A stretch of DNA of 64,000 nt, taken from the NCBI RefSeq assembly GCF_022213065.1, contig NZ_JAKLJA010000001.1:62001-126000 (forward strand), written 5' to 3'. Positions within the stretch are counted from its first letter, which is position 1, and each line of letters opens with the position of its first letter. This document shows positions 17,742-26,689 of this stretch, in pieces. Both the position numbers and the translations under genes were made by a program. Origin of the DNA: Paraburkholderia tagetis (GTDB lineage: Bacteria > Pseudomonadota > Gammaproteobacteria > Burkholderiales > Burkholderiaceae). The notes below the pieces were generated by a model. The model had not been told where the DNA came from and did no database searches. It saw only the letters and a list, made by a program, of their open reading frames with translations.

Positions 17742-18632
17742 ATGAACCAGGCGATCGACACTGCCGCCTCATCAGCCGCCGCGCTCGAAACGCGTCTCGC
17801 GCGCTTTGCGCTGCGCGACGTGCGGGCCGGCGAGGCGCGCGTGAGCTATCGCGAGGCAATCGATGAAAGCGGTCAAGCGGCACTGCCGCTCGTGCTCCTG
17901 CATGGCATTGGCTCCGGTGCGGCTTCGTGGGTGCAGCAGTTCGAAGCGCTGGGTGAAGCGTCAGGACGTTCGCGCCGCGTGCTCGCGTGGGATGCGCCCG
18001 GTTACGGCGCTTCCACGCCGGTGGCGAGTGCGTCGCCCGTTGCCGCCGACTATGCGCGCGTGCTGGCCGACTGGCTCGATGCGCTCGATATCGCGCGCTG
18101 CGTGCTGGTCGGGCATTCGCTGGGCGCGATCATCGCGGGCGCTTTCGCTGCCGCCTATCCGGCGCGTGTGAGCGGCTTGCTGCTGCTCTCGCCTGCCGGT
18201 GGCTATGGCGCGGCCGACGCCGCCGTGCGTGAAGAGAAGCGCGACGCGCGCCTCGCGATGCTGGCCGAACTCGGCCCGCAAGGTCTCGCGGAAAAACGCA
18301 GCGCCAACATGCTCTCTCCGCACGCCAGCGCGCAAGCGCGCGATTGGGTGCGCTGGAACATGTCGCGCGTCGTGCCGCACGGCTATGCACAAGCCACGCA
18401 TCTGCTCGCGAACGCCGACCTCGCCGCCGACCTCGCGCGCTGCGTGGGCAAGGTGCCGATGGCCGTTGCCGTGGGCGCCGAAGACACGATTACGCCGCCG
18501 CCGGCCTGCGAGCGGCTTGCGCAAATTGCGCAGGCGCCGTTCCAGACCGTGCCGCGCGCCGGTCACGCAGGGTATATCGAGCGGCCTGATGCATACAGCG
18601 CGCTGATCGATACATTCTGCCTTGCACATTAA
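17742..18632 (+). CDS. alpha/beta hydrolase
   Basis: 296-aa alpha/beta-fold hydrolase. Oxyanion segment LLHGIGSGAASW, nucleophile elbow VGHSLG (Ser126), acid in VGAEDTITPP and His in RAGHAGYIERP form the triad. Similar enzymes in aromatic catabolism hydrolyse ring-fission products or esters. It lies 51 bases after the cupin gene and 19 bases before the second IclR gene. The substrate cannot be read. Confidence 0.9.
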   Translation: MNQAIDTAASSAAALETRLARFALRDVRAGEARVSYREAIDESGQAALPLVLLHGIGSGAASWVQQFEALGEASGRSRRVLAWDAPGYGASTPVASASPVAADYARVLADWLDALDIARCVLVGHSLGAIIAGAFAAAYPARVSGLLLLSPAGGYGAADAAVREEKRDARLAMLAELGPQGLAEKRSANMLSPHASAQARDWVRWNMSRVVPHGYAQATHLLANADLAADLARCVGKVPMAVAVGAEDTITPPPACERLAQIAQAPFQTVPRAGHAGYIERPDAYSALIDTFCLAH

Positions 18633-18651
18633 GTACTACGGAGCTTAAGGA

Positions 18652-19527
18652 ATGACACCCGACGTCGCCAGCGCGTCCCCCGACGCCGACGCAGACCGCA
18701 ACGACACGAGTTATCGCGTGCCGGGTCTGGAACGGGGCCTGCGCATTCTGACCGAATTCTCGCCGCGCGAGCCGGTGCTCGACGCGCCCGAACTGTCGCG
18801 GCGCCTCGGCATTCCGCGCACCACGGTGTTTCGTCTGTTGCAGACACTCGAATCGCTCGGCTTTCTCGAGCGCGCCGACCGCGACCGCAACTATCGCCTG
18901 GGCGTGGCCGTGCTGCGCCTCGGTTTCGAATATCTGAGCTCGCTCGAGCTGACCGATCTCGGCCTGCCGCTGATCGAGTCGCTGCGCGACGCAACCGGGC
19001 TGACCTCGCATATCGTGATTCGTGACGGACGCGACATCGTGTTCGTCGCCAAGGCGCAAAGCCATGCGCCCATTTTCAGCTCGGTGAAGGTGAACGTCGG
19101 CACGCGCCTCCCGGCGCACGCCACGACGCACGGCCAGGTGTTGATGGGCGATCTCACGCTGGAAGAACTGCGCGCGCTCTATCCGGAGCCCCAACTCGAA
19201 CGCTATACGCCCTCCACGCCGGAAACGGTCGAAGCGCTCTACGAGCGCATTCGCGAGGACGCGGAGCGCGGCTACGCCGTGAGCGAGTCGTCGTTCGAGC
19301 GCGGTATTTCGGTGGTCTCGGCGCCGGTGCGCAACGACACGGGCCGCATCGCCGCCGTGGTGACGACGACCATTCCGCGCCCCGGCATCGACACGCAACT
19401 GCTCGACGGCGGCCTGATCGACCGCGTGCGCCACACCGCCGATGAACTCTCGAAACGCCTGAACTATCGTCCGCAGGCGTCGCGAGGCAAGAGCTCGCCT
19501 TATATGAAGGCATTGGGGATCAAATGA
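18652..19527 (+). CDS. IclR family transcriptional regulator (paralogue 2)
   Basis: 291 aa, embedded in the catabolic operon. Winged HTH (YRVPGLERGLRILTEFS, SRRLGIPRTTVFRLLQTLESLGF) and IclR ligand domain (HIVIRDGRDIVFVAK, RLPAHATTHGQVLMGDL, GYAVSESSFERGISVV). Nearly every landmark matches the regulator at 11929, so the two share recent ancestry. Start follows GGAGCTTAAGGA. Its stop overlaps the next gene by 4 bp. Location inside the operon suggests autoregulation through the palindrome at 14544. Confidence 0.95.
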   Translation: MTPDVASASPDADADRNDTSYRVPGLERGLRILTEFSPREPVLDAPELSRRLGIPRTTVFRLLQTLESLGFLERADRDRNYRLGVAVLRLGFEYLSSLELTDLGLPLIESLRDATGLTSHIVIRDGRDIVFVAKAQSHAPIFSSVKVNVGTRLPAHATTHGQVLMGDLTLEELRALYPEPQLERYTPSTPETVEALYERIREDAERGYAVSESSFERGISVVSAPVRNDTGRIAAVVTTTIPRPGIDTQLLDGGLIDRVRHTADELSKRLNYRPQASRGKSSPYMKALGIK

Positions 19528-20351
19528 TTCAACTCGATTTGACCGGCCAGGTTGCGGTGGTGACGGGCGGTTCGTCCGGCATCGGCCTCGCCGCCGCCGA
19601 ACTCTTTCTGCGCGCGGGCGCAGCGGTCGCGATCTGCGGGCGCGACAACGACCGCCTCGCACGCGCCGAGCGCGAACTGCGCGAGCGCCATCCGCAAGCG
19701 CAATTGCTGGCCGCGCGCTGCGACGTGCTCGACGCTGACGACGTTGCCGCTTTTGCCGGCGAAGTCGAAAAGCGTTTCGGCCGCGCCGACATGCTCGTGA
19801 ACAACGCAGGCCAGGGTCGCGTCTCGACCTTCGCCAATACCAGCGACGAAGCCTGGCGCGAAGAACTGGACCTCAAGTACTTCAGCATCATTCGCCCGAC
19901 GCGCGCGTTTCTGCCGATGCTGCGCAACGCGGCGAAGCATGGAAACGGCGCGGGCAACGCGTCCATCGTCTGCGTGAACTCGCTGCTTGCGTTGCAGCCC
20001 GAGCCGCACATGGTGGCGACCTCTTCGGCGCGCGCGGGTGTGCTCAGCCTCATCAAGTCGCTCGCGGTGGAACTCGCGCCCGAGCACATTCGCGTGAACT
20101 CGATTCTGATCGGCATCGTGGAGTCGGGCCAATGGCGCCGCCGCTACGAAGCCGACAGCGAGGCGCAGGCCGCCGGTCAGAGCTGGGAAGACTGGACCCG
20201 CGAGCTCGCACGCAAGAAACATATTCCGCTCGGCCGCTTCGGCCGTCCCGAAGAAGCGGCCCAGGCGCTGTTTTATCTGGCCACGTCCCTGTCGTCCTAT
20301 ACGACGGGCAGTCATATCGATGTATCTGGAGGCGTTGCACGTCATGTCTAA
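19524..20351 (+). CDS. SDR family protein with non-canonical active site
   Basis: 275-aa Rossmann SDR, coupled to the IclR gene by an ATGA overlap. Cofactor motif TGGSSGIG (14-21) and NNAG (93-96) are intact. However, where the classical Ser-(12)-Tyr-(3)-Lys triad belongs, the residues are Ser153, Thr166 and Arg170 (PHMVATSSARAG). The active-site Asn position is also altered (DLKYFS). Classical dehydrogenase chemistry is therefore doubtful; lyase, isomerase or binding roles are possible. It overlaps the ThDP enzyme gene by 8 bp, so the two products may work together. Confidence 0.9.
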   Translation: MIQLDLTGQVAVVTGGSSGIGLAAAELFLRAGAAVAICGRDNDRLARAERELRERHPQAQLLAARCDVLDADDVAAFAGEVEKRFGRADMLVNNAGQGRVSTFANTSDEAWREELDLKYFSIIRPTRAFLPMLRNAAKHGNGAGNASIVCVNSLLALQPEPHMVATSSARAGVLSLIKSLAVELAPEHIRVNSILIGIVESGQWRRRYEADSEAQAAGQSWEDWTRELARKKHIPLGRFGRPEEAAQALFYLATSLSSYTTGSHIDVSGGVARHV

Positions 20352-22002
20352 TCAAACCACCGTCGGCGAACTGATCGCTGCCTTCCTCGAACAATGCGGA
20401 GTCCAAACCGCTTTCGGCGTGATCTCGATTCATAACATGCCGATTCTCGACGCCATTGGCCGTCGCGGCAACATTCGCTATGTGGGTGCGCGCGGCGAAG
20501 CGGGCGCGCTCAATATGGCGGACGGGCTGGCGCGCGTCTCGGGCGGCCTCGGCGTGGCGTTCACGAGCACGGGCACGGCGGCGGGCAACGCAGCGGGCGC
20601 GATGGTCGAAGCGCTCACGGCAGGCACCGCGGTGCTGCACATCACCGGCCAGATCGAAACCGAATACCTCGATCAGGACCTCGCCTATATTCACGAGGCG
20701 CCCGATCAATTGTCGATGCTCCAGTCGATCTCGAAGGCCGCGTTCCGCGTGCGCTCGGTCGAAACGGCGCTGCCGACCATCCGCGAAGCCGTGCGCATCG
20801 CGCAAACCGCGCCGAGCGGCCCGGTGAGCGTGGAGATCCCCATCGACATTCAGGCCGCGCTGACCGAATGGCCCGCCGACCTGAGCGCTCCGCATCTCAC
20901 GACGCTCACGCACGACGAAGCGCGCGTGGAGCAACTGGCGAACGAACTCGCGAAGGCGAAGCGTCCGCTGCTGTGGCTCGGCGGCGGCACGCGTCACGCG
21001 CGCGCTGCGGTGGAGCGTCTCGTCGCGCTGGGTTTTGGCGTGGTGACGAGCGTGCAGGGCCGTGGCGTGCTGCCCGAAGATCATCCGGCCACGCTGGGCG
21101 CGTTCAACGTGAGCCCTTCGGTCGAGCGCTTCTACAAGACTTGCGATGCGATGCTCGTGGTGGGTTCGCGCCTGCGCGGCAATGAAACGCTCAAGTACAA
21201 GCTCGGTCTGCCGCAGCCGCTTTATCGCGTGGACGCCGACGCGCTCGCCGACAACCGCGGCTATCGCAACGCGCTGTTCGTCCATGGCGATTCCGCCCGC
21301 GTGCTGGACGCGCTCGCGACGCGCCTCGAAAACCGCATCAAGGTCGATCCGCAATTCTCCGCCGATCTGGCCGAAGCGCGCGAGATCGCCGTGTCGGAAA
21401 CGGCCAAGGGGCTCGGTCCGTATCGCCGCCTCGTGGAAGCGCTGCAACGCGCTGTGGGCCGCGACTATAACTGGGTGCGCGACGTCACGATCTCGAACAG
21501 CACGTGGGGCAACCGTCTGCTGAAGATCTTCTCGCCGCGTGCGGGCGTGCACGCGCTCGGCGGCGGTATCGGCCAAGGCATGCAGATGGCGATTGGCGCG
21601 GCGCTTGCGAACGCCGCCGCGAAGACCGTGTGCCTCGTGGGCGACGGCGGCCTGATGGTGAATGTGGGCGAACTCGCGACGGCCGTGCAGGAAAAGGCCA
21701 ACGTGATGATCGTGCTGATGAACGATCAGTGCTACGGCGTGATCCGCAACATTCAGGACGCGCAGTACGGCGGCCGCCGCATGTTCGTCGATCTGCACCA
21801 GCCGGAGTTCTCGCAGTTTTGCGCGAGCCTGGGTCTCAAGCATTTCCGCCTTTCGTCGCTCGACGAAGCGGACGGCGTGATCAGCGAAGGCATGGCCTAC
21901 GAAGGCCCGGTGCTGCTCGAAGTGGACATGAAGGCCGTGGGCAGCTTCGAGACGGTGTTTGCGGGCCCGCCGGTGCGCAAGCAGGAGCCGCAACATGCCT
22001 GA
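20344..22002 (+). CDS. thiamine pyrophosphate-binding enzyme (acetolactate synthase-like)
   Basis: 552 aa with the three-domain layout of the ThDP decarboxylase/ligase family. Activating Glu52 lies in [13 protein letters not shown]. The C-terminal ThDP motif is [16 protein letters not shown] with MND about 25 residues later. Start at 20344 (MSNQTT) overlaps the SDR gene. Family members decarboxylate 2-oxo acids or cleave C-C bonds to give an aldehyde, which would fit the aldehyde dehydrogenase two genes downstream. It is not biosynthetic IlvB by context. Substrate unknown. Confidence 0.92.
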   Translation: MSNQTTVGELIAAFLEQCGVQTAFGVISIHNMPILDAIGRRGNIRYVGARGEAGALNMADGLARVSGGLGVAFTSTGTAAGNAAGAMVEALTAGTAVLHITGQIETEYLDQDLAYIHEAPDQLSMLQSISKAAFRVRSVETALPTIREAVRIAQTAPSGPVSVEIPIDIQAALTEWPADLSAPHLTTLTHDEARVEQLANELAKAKRPLLWLGGGTRHARAAVERLVALGFGVVTSVQGRGVLPEDHPATLGAFNVSPSVERFYKTCDAMLVVGSRLRGNETLKYKLGLPQPLYRVDADALADNRGYRNALFVHGDSARVLDALATRLENRIKVDPQFSADLAEAREIAVSETAKGLGPYRRLVEALQRAVGRDYNWVRDVTISNSTWGNRLLKIFSPRAGVHALGGGIGQGMQMAIGAALANAAAKTVCLVGDGGLMVNVGELATAVQEKANVMIVLMNDQCYGVIRNIQDAQYGGRRMFVDLHQPEFSQFCASLGLKHFRLSSLDEADGVISEGMAYEGPVLLEVDMKAVGSFETVFAGPPVRKQEPQHA

Positions 22003-22825
22003 TCACAAGGCCAACCACATGCACGCACCCATCGACATCGCAATGATCGGCTTCGGCGCGATCGGGCAGACGGTGTATCGCGCAGTCGCGGCGGACCCGC
22101 TCGTGCATGTCTCGCACGTGATCGTGCCTGAGAGTCACGCCGCCGCCGTGCGCGAGCAGGTGGACGGCGCGGTGGAAGTGGTGTCGTCGGTGCACGCGCT
22201 TTCGACCAGGCCGCAGTTCGCGCTCGAATGCGCGGGCCATGCGGCGCTGATCGATCACGTCGTGCCGCTGTTGCAAAGCGGCACCGACTGCGCGGTGAAC
22301 TCGATCGGCGCGCTCTCCGACGTCGACTTGCTCGAGCGCCTCTCGCTCGCCGCCGATGAAGGCGGCGCCACGGTCACGCTGCTGTCCGGCGCGATTGGCG
22401 GCATCGATGCGCTTTCGGCGGCGAAGCTCGGCGGCCTCGACGAAGTGCTGTACACGGGCCGCAAGCCGCCGCTCGGCTGGCTCGATACGCCGGCGGAAAA
22501 GGTCTGCGATCTGCGTGCGCTCACGAGAGAGCAGGTGATCTTCGAAGGCAGCGCGCGCGAAGCGGCGCGGCTCTTTCCGAAGAACGCGAACGTGGCGGCC
22601 ACCATCGCGATTGCGGGCCTCGGCCTCGACCAGACCACGGTGCGCCTGATTGCCGATCCGGCCGTCGAGCGCAACGTGCACCGCATCGTCGCGCGCGGCG
22701 CGTTTGGCGAGATGTCGCTGGAGATGTGCGGCAAGCCGCTGCCCGATAACCCGAAGACCTCGGCGCTCACCGCGTACAGCGCGATTCGCGCGCTGCGCAA
22801 CCGGGCCGCGCGCTGCGTGATCTGA
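21995..22825 (+). CDS. aspartate dehydrogenase-like NAD(P)-dependent enzyme
   Basis: 276 aa, overlapping the ThDP gene by 8 bp, with GGAG upstream of ATG 21995. Rossmann motif IGFGAIGQ at the N-terminus, then the family segments [41 protein letters not shown] and [24 protein letters not shown], which are those of L-aspartate dehydrogenase (NadX/AspDH, EC 1.4.1.21). Known members deaminate aspartate or aminate oxaloacetate. Its place between a ThDP enzyme and an aldehyde dehydrogenase suggests a related amino or imino acid derived from the pathway, which is inference. Confidence 0.88.
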   Translation: MPDHKANHMHAPIDIAMIGFGAIGQTVYRAVAADPLVHVSHVIVPESHAAAVREQVDGAVEVVSSVHALSTRPQFALECAGHAALIDHVVPLLQSGTDCAVNSIGALSDVDLLERLSLAADEGGATVTLLSGAIGGIDALSAAKLGGLDEVLYTGRKPPLGWLDTPAEKVCDLRALTREQVIFEGSAREAARLFPKNANVAATIAIAGLGLDQTTVRLIADPAVERNVHRIVARGAFGEMSLEMCGKPLPDNPKTSALTAYSAIRALRNRAARCVI

Positions 22826-22904
22826 CGAAGCGATTTTGAAGCGATCACCGGCGATGCGTGCATATGCACTGCATCGCTGGCACTGAAACAAAGAGACCTC
22901 TGAC

Positions 22905-24410
22905 ATGACTCCATTCGATACGAGCCTGGTTCGCGATCTGGTACCGACGGGCGATATCCTGATTGGCGGCGAGTGGCGCCAGGGCCGCGCCGCGCCTTTT
23001 GCGAGCCTTTATCCCGCCGACCAGTCGGTGAACATGGAGGTCTCGACGGCGAGCGCCGAAGACGCCAGCGAGGCGGTCGAAAAAGCGCACGCAGCGTGGA
23101 AGAACAGCGAATGGGCTGGGATGAAGCCGCATCTGCGCGCGCTGGTGCTTTATCGCATCGCCGACCTCATCATGCAGCGTCATGAAGCGCTCGCGCAGTT
23201 GCAGCGCCGCGACAACGGCAAGCCCGTCGGCGAAACGCGCGTGCTGGTGGCGAGCGCCGCCAACACGTTCCGCTACTTCGCGGCCTGCCTCGAAACGCTC
23301 GACGACGAACTCACGCCGCCGCGCGGCGACTATCTGACGATGAGTGTGCACGAGCCCATCGGCGTGATCGCGGCAATCACGCCGTGGAATTCGCCGATCG
23401 CCTCCGATGCACAGAAGCTCGCCCCCGCGCTCGCGGCCGGCAACGCGGTCGTGCTCAAGCCCGCCGAAGTCACGCCGCTCGTCTCGCTCGCGCTTGCACG
23501 CATTTGCGAGGAAGCGGGCGTGCCCAAGGGCATTTTGAGTGTGCTGCCCGGCAAGGGCTCGGTGATCGGCGATGTGCTGGTGCGCCATCCGCTCGTGAAG
23601 AAAGTCTCGTTCACGGGCGGCACCGAAGTGGGCCGGGGCATCGCGCGCATCGCGGCGGAAAAACTGATGCCGGTGTCGCTCGAACTGGGTGGCAAGTCGC
23701 CGACTATCGTGTTCGAAGACGCCGATCTCGATCATGCCGTGAATGGCGTGCTGTATGGCATCTTCAGTTCGTCGGGCGAGGCGTGTATCGCGGGTTCGCG
23801 TCTGTTCGTGCAGCGCTCGATTTACGACGCGTTCATGAAGCGACTCGTGGATGGCGCGCGCAAGCTGCGCGTGGGCGACCCGACGCGTGAGAACACGCAG
23901 ATGGGTCCGCTCATCACGGCCAAACACCGCGAGTCGGTGGAGCGCTACGTGGCGATCGGTCTCGAAGAAGGTGGCCGTCTCCTGTGCGGCGGCGAGCGCC
24001 CCGTGGGTGACGGTCGTGAGAACGGCTTCTTCTATCAGCCGACCATTCTGGAAGGACTCCAGAACAGTGCGCGCATCTGCCAGGAAGAGATCTTCGGACC
24101 GGTGCTGGTGGCGATGCCTTTCGACGACGAAGCCGCACTGATCGAAGAAGCGAATGACAGCGTGTTTGGCCTGGCCGCCGGCATCTGGACGCGCGACTAC
24201 AAGCGCGCGTGGCGCGTGGCCCGCAAGCTCGAAGCGGGCACGGTCTGGATCAATACGTACAAGCTGTTCTCGATTTCCACGCCGTTCTCGGGCTGGAAAG
24301 AGAGCGGCATGGGCCGCGAGAAAGGGCGCCTCGGCATTCGCGAATACATGCAGCAAAAGAGCCTCTACTGGGGCTTGAACGACGCGCCGCTGCCTTGGGC
24401 CAACGCCTGA
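22905..24410 (+). CDS. aldehyde dehydrogenase
   Basis: 501 aa, full-length NAD(P)-dependent ALDH. Catalytic Cys294 in SSSGEACIAGSRLF, general base Glu260 in LELGGKSP, and the Asn motif TPWNSPI for substrate positioning. Start follows an AAAGAGA stretch 79 bases after the preceding gene. It would oxidise an aldehyde released by the ThDP enzyme. It is of the betaine/vanillin-type general family and its exact substrate is not visible. Confidence 0.94.
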   Translation: MTPFDTSLVRDLVPTGDILIGGEWRQGRAAPFASLYPADQSVNMEVSTASAEDASEAVEKAHAAWKNSEWAGMKPHLRALVLYRIADLIMQRHEALAQLQRRDNGKPVGETRVLVASAANTFRYFAACLETLDDELTPPRGDYLTMSVHEPIGVIAAITPWNSPIASDAQKLAPALAAGNAVVLKPAEVTPLVSLALARICEEAGVPKGILSVLPGKGSVIGDVLVRHPLVKKVSFTGGTEVGRGIARIAAEKLMPVSLELGGKSPTIVFEDADLDHAVNGVLYGIFSSSGEACIAGSRLFVQRSIYDAFMKRLVDGARKLRVGDPTRENTQMGPLITAKHRESVERYVAIGLEEGGRLLCGGERPVGDGRENGFFYQPTILEGLQNSARICQEEIFGPVLVAMPFDDEAALIEEANDSVFGLAAGIWTRDYKRAWRVARKLEAGTVWINTYKLFSISTPFSGWKESGMGREKGRLGIREYMQQKSLYWGLNDAPLPWANA

Positions 24411-24433
24411 GCGCGCGTAACGGAGCAATGAAC

Positions 24434-25396
24434 ATGACGATTCTCGGCATCGAACAGATTACCTACGGCGTGACCGACCTCGAAACCTGCCGGCGCTTTT
24501 TCGCCGACTGGGGTTTGAAGGAAACATCGCACGACGACGCGCGCGCGCGTTTCGAAACGCTCAACGGCTGCACGGTGTTGCTGGCCGACGCGAACGACGC
24601 AACACTGCCCGCCGCATTCGAAGCGGGCCCGACGCTGCGCGAAGTGACGTGGGGCGTGGCCACGCGTGAAGAACTCGACGCGCTGCGCGAGCGCCTGAAA
24701 GGCCAGCCCGGCTATTACAGCGAGCCGGCAGCGGTGGGCTGCTTCGACCCCGCAGGCATGGCGATTCGCGTGGAAGTGACGCGCCGCCGCGAGATCGATT
24801 TGAAGGGGTCACCCTCGAACGTGTGGGGCCAGACGCTGCGCGTGGATACGCCGTCGCCAATTTACGAGCGCGCGGAGCCCGTGGAAGTGGGCCATGTGGT
24901 GTTCTTCACGAACTGCCTCGCTGAGCAGGAGCAGTTCTATCACGCGCTGCTCGGCTTCGAGACGTCGGACCGCTACCCGAATCGCGGTGCGTTCATGCGC
25001 TGCGCGCCGCACGGCGGCCACCACGACCTGTTCCTGCTCGCGCTGCCCGACGGCAAGAAGGGCCTCAATCACGTGGCTTTCACCGTGCGTGATATTCACG
25101 AGGTGTTCGGCGGCGGCCTGCATATCAGCCGTTGCGGCTGGACCACGCAGCTCGGCCCGGGCCGGCATCCGGTTTCCTCGGCGTACTTCTGGTACTTCAA
25201 GAACCCGGCCGGCGGCCTGATCGAGTATTACGCAGACGAAGACGTGCTCACGCCCGAATGGCAGCCGCGCGAATTCGAGCCGGGCCCGACCGTGTTCGCG
25301 GAGTGGGCCATCGACGGCGGTCTCGACGGCAATACGCGCCGCCAGAAGAACGCCGATGCGCCGCAAGGCAAGTTCATGACGGAGCGTAAGCAATGA
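24434..25396 (+). CDS. VOC family protein (extradiol dioxygenase-like, two domains)
   Basis: 320 aa. ATG 24434 was preferred to ATG 24428 because the GGAG at 24422 is correctly spaced from it. Two tandem vicinal-oxygen-chelate domains: the N-terminal copy (GIEQITYGVTDLE) lacks obvious ligands, while the C-terminal copy has His in VGHVVFF, His in LNHVAFTV and Glu in LIEYYAD, the Fe(II) triad of type I extradiol dioxygenases. Ring cleavage of a catechol-like intermediate is the best guess. It overlaps the reductase gene by 4 bp. Confidence 0.88.
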   Translation: MTILGIEQITYGVTDLETCRRFFADWGLKETSHDDARARFETLNGCTVLLADANDATLPAAFEAGPTLREVTWGVATREELDALRERLKGQPGYYSEPAAVGCFDPAGMAIRVEVTRRREIDLKGSPSNVWGQTLRVDTPSPIYERAEPVEVGHVVFFTNCLAEQEQFYHALLGFETSDRYPNRGAFMRCAPHGGHHDLFLLALPDGKKGLNHVAFTVRDIHEVFGGGLHISRCGWTTQLGPGRHPVSSAYFWYFKNPAGGLIEYYADEDVLTPEWQPREFEPGPTVFAEWAIDGGLDGNTRRQKNADAPQGKFMTERKQ

Positions 25397-26649
25397 GCGC
25401 CGAAAACGAAAGCGCCGCAACGCAAGCGCCGCGCACCGTCGTCGTGATCGGCGGCGGCCAGGCCGCGGGCTGGGTCGTGAAGACGCTACGCAAGGAAGGC
25501 TTTGCCGGCCGTCTCGTGATGATCGCAGACGAAGCGCATCTGCCCTACGAGCGCCCGCCGCTTTCGAAGGCCGTGCTCGCGGGCGAGGCCGATATCGAAA
25601 CGGTGCGCATCGCGAAGCCCGACGAATTCGCTGCGCTGAATGTCGAAGCCTGGCAGCCCGACTGCGCGACGTCGATCGACCGCGCGGCGCGCGTGGTCAC
25701 GACGCGCGCGGGCCGCGAAGTGAAGTACGACCGCCTCGTGATTGCCACGGGCGGCGCGGCGCGCAAGCTGCCCGCGAGCATCGCGAAGAGCGCGCACGTG
25801 ACCTATCTGCGCACGCTCGACGAGGCGATGGCGCTGGGCGAGCGGCTGCGCCGCAGCCAGCGCGTGCTGGTGGTGGGCGGCGGCTGGATCGGGCTCGAAG
25901 TGGCCGCGACGGCGCGCAAGCTCGGCGTGCAAGCGACGGTGGTGGAAGGCGCACCGCGTCTGTGCGCGCGCTCGCTGCCGCAGGACGTGTCGGACTTCCT
26001 GCTCGATCTGCATCGCGCGAATGGCGTGGACGTGCGCTTGAACGCGGCGCTGGTTTCGCTTGAAGACCGCGCTGAAGATGGCATACGCGCTGGCGGCGTG
26101 CGCGCGACTTTCGCGGACGGCAGCACGCTCGATGCGGATTTCGCCGTGGCCGGCATCGGTCTTGCACCGCATACGGCGCTTGCCGAAGCAGCGGGGCTCG
26201 CGGTGGAAGACGGCATCGTCGTGGACGAATTCGGTGAAACTTCGGATTCCAATGTATTCGCGTGCGGCGACGTCGCGAATCATCCGAACGCGTGGCTCAA
26301 GCGCCGCGTGCGCCTGGAATCGTGGGCCAATGCGCAGAATCAGGCGATTGCCGCGGCCAAGGCCGTGCTGGGCGTGAAGACGCCCTATGCGGAGATCCCG
26401 TGGTTCTGGTCCGATCAGTACGACGTGAATCTGCAGATCCTCGGCGACATTCCGGCCGGCGTCGCCCCGGCGCTGCGCGGCAGCCTCGAAGAAAAGCGCG
26501 CGACGCTCTTCTTCGTGGAAGAAGGGCATCTGCGCGGCGTCATCGCAATCAACTCGGCGCGCGATCTCAAGCTCGCACGCAAATGGATGAGCCAGGGGCG
26601 CGCAGTCGATATCGCGGCGCTCACGGACACCAGCAAGGCCCTCGCTTAA
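25393..26649 (+). CDS. FAD-dependent ferredoxin reductase
   Basis: 418 aa, same fold as rubredoxin, putidaredoxin and biphenyl-dioxygenase ferredoxin reductases. FAD motif VVVIGGGQAAG near the N-terminus, YERPPLSK, the NAD motif VLVVGGGWIGLE around residue 160, and VFACGDVAN in the second FAD motif. The C-terminal domain (WFWSDQYDVNLQILG) is typical. It completes the electron chain NADH, reductase, ferredoxin (14586) and oxygenase (15258), although it lies about 10 kb from the ferredoxin gene. Confidence 0.94.
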   Translation: MSAENESAATQAPRTVVVIGGGQAAGWVVKTLRKEGFAGRLVMIADEAHLPYERPPLSKAVLAGEADIETVRIAKPDEFAALNVEAWQPDCATSIDRAARVVTTRAGREVKYDRLVIATGGAARKLPASIAKSAHVTYLRTLDEAMALGERLRRSQRVLVVGGGWIGLEVAATARKLGVQATVVEGAPRLCARSLPQDVSDFLLDLHRANGVDVRLNAALVSLEDRAEDGIRAGGVRATFADGSTLDADFAVAGIGLAPHTALAEAAGLAVEDGIVVDEFGETSDSNVFACGDVANHPNAWLKRRVRLESWANAQNQAIAAAKAVLGVKTPYAEIPWFWSDQYDVNLQILGDIPAGVAPALRGSLEEKRATLFFVEEGHLRGVIAINSARDLKLARKWMSQGRAVDIAALTDTSKALA

Positions 26650-26689
26650 GGCCTTATACAAGAGACAACACGGAGACGGGACGACAGGC

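Noticed and set aside
20053-21996. 647-codon minus-strand frame opposite the ThDP enzyme
   Set aside because: No motifs, His/Arg-rich, and fully opposed to a gene with ThDP-family signatures.
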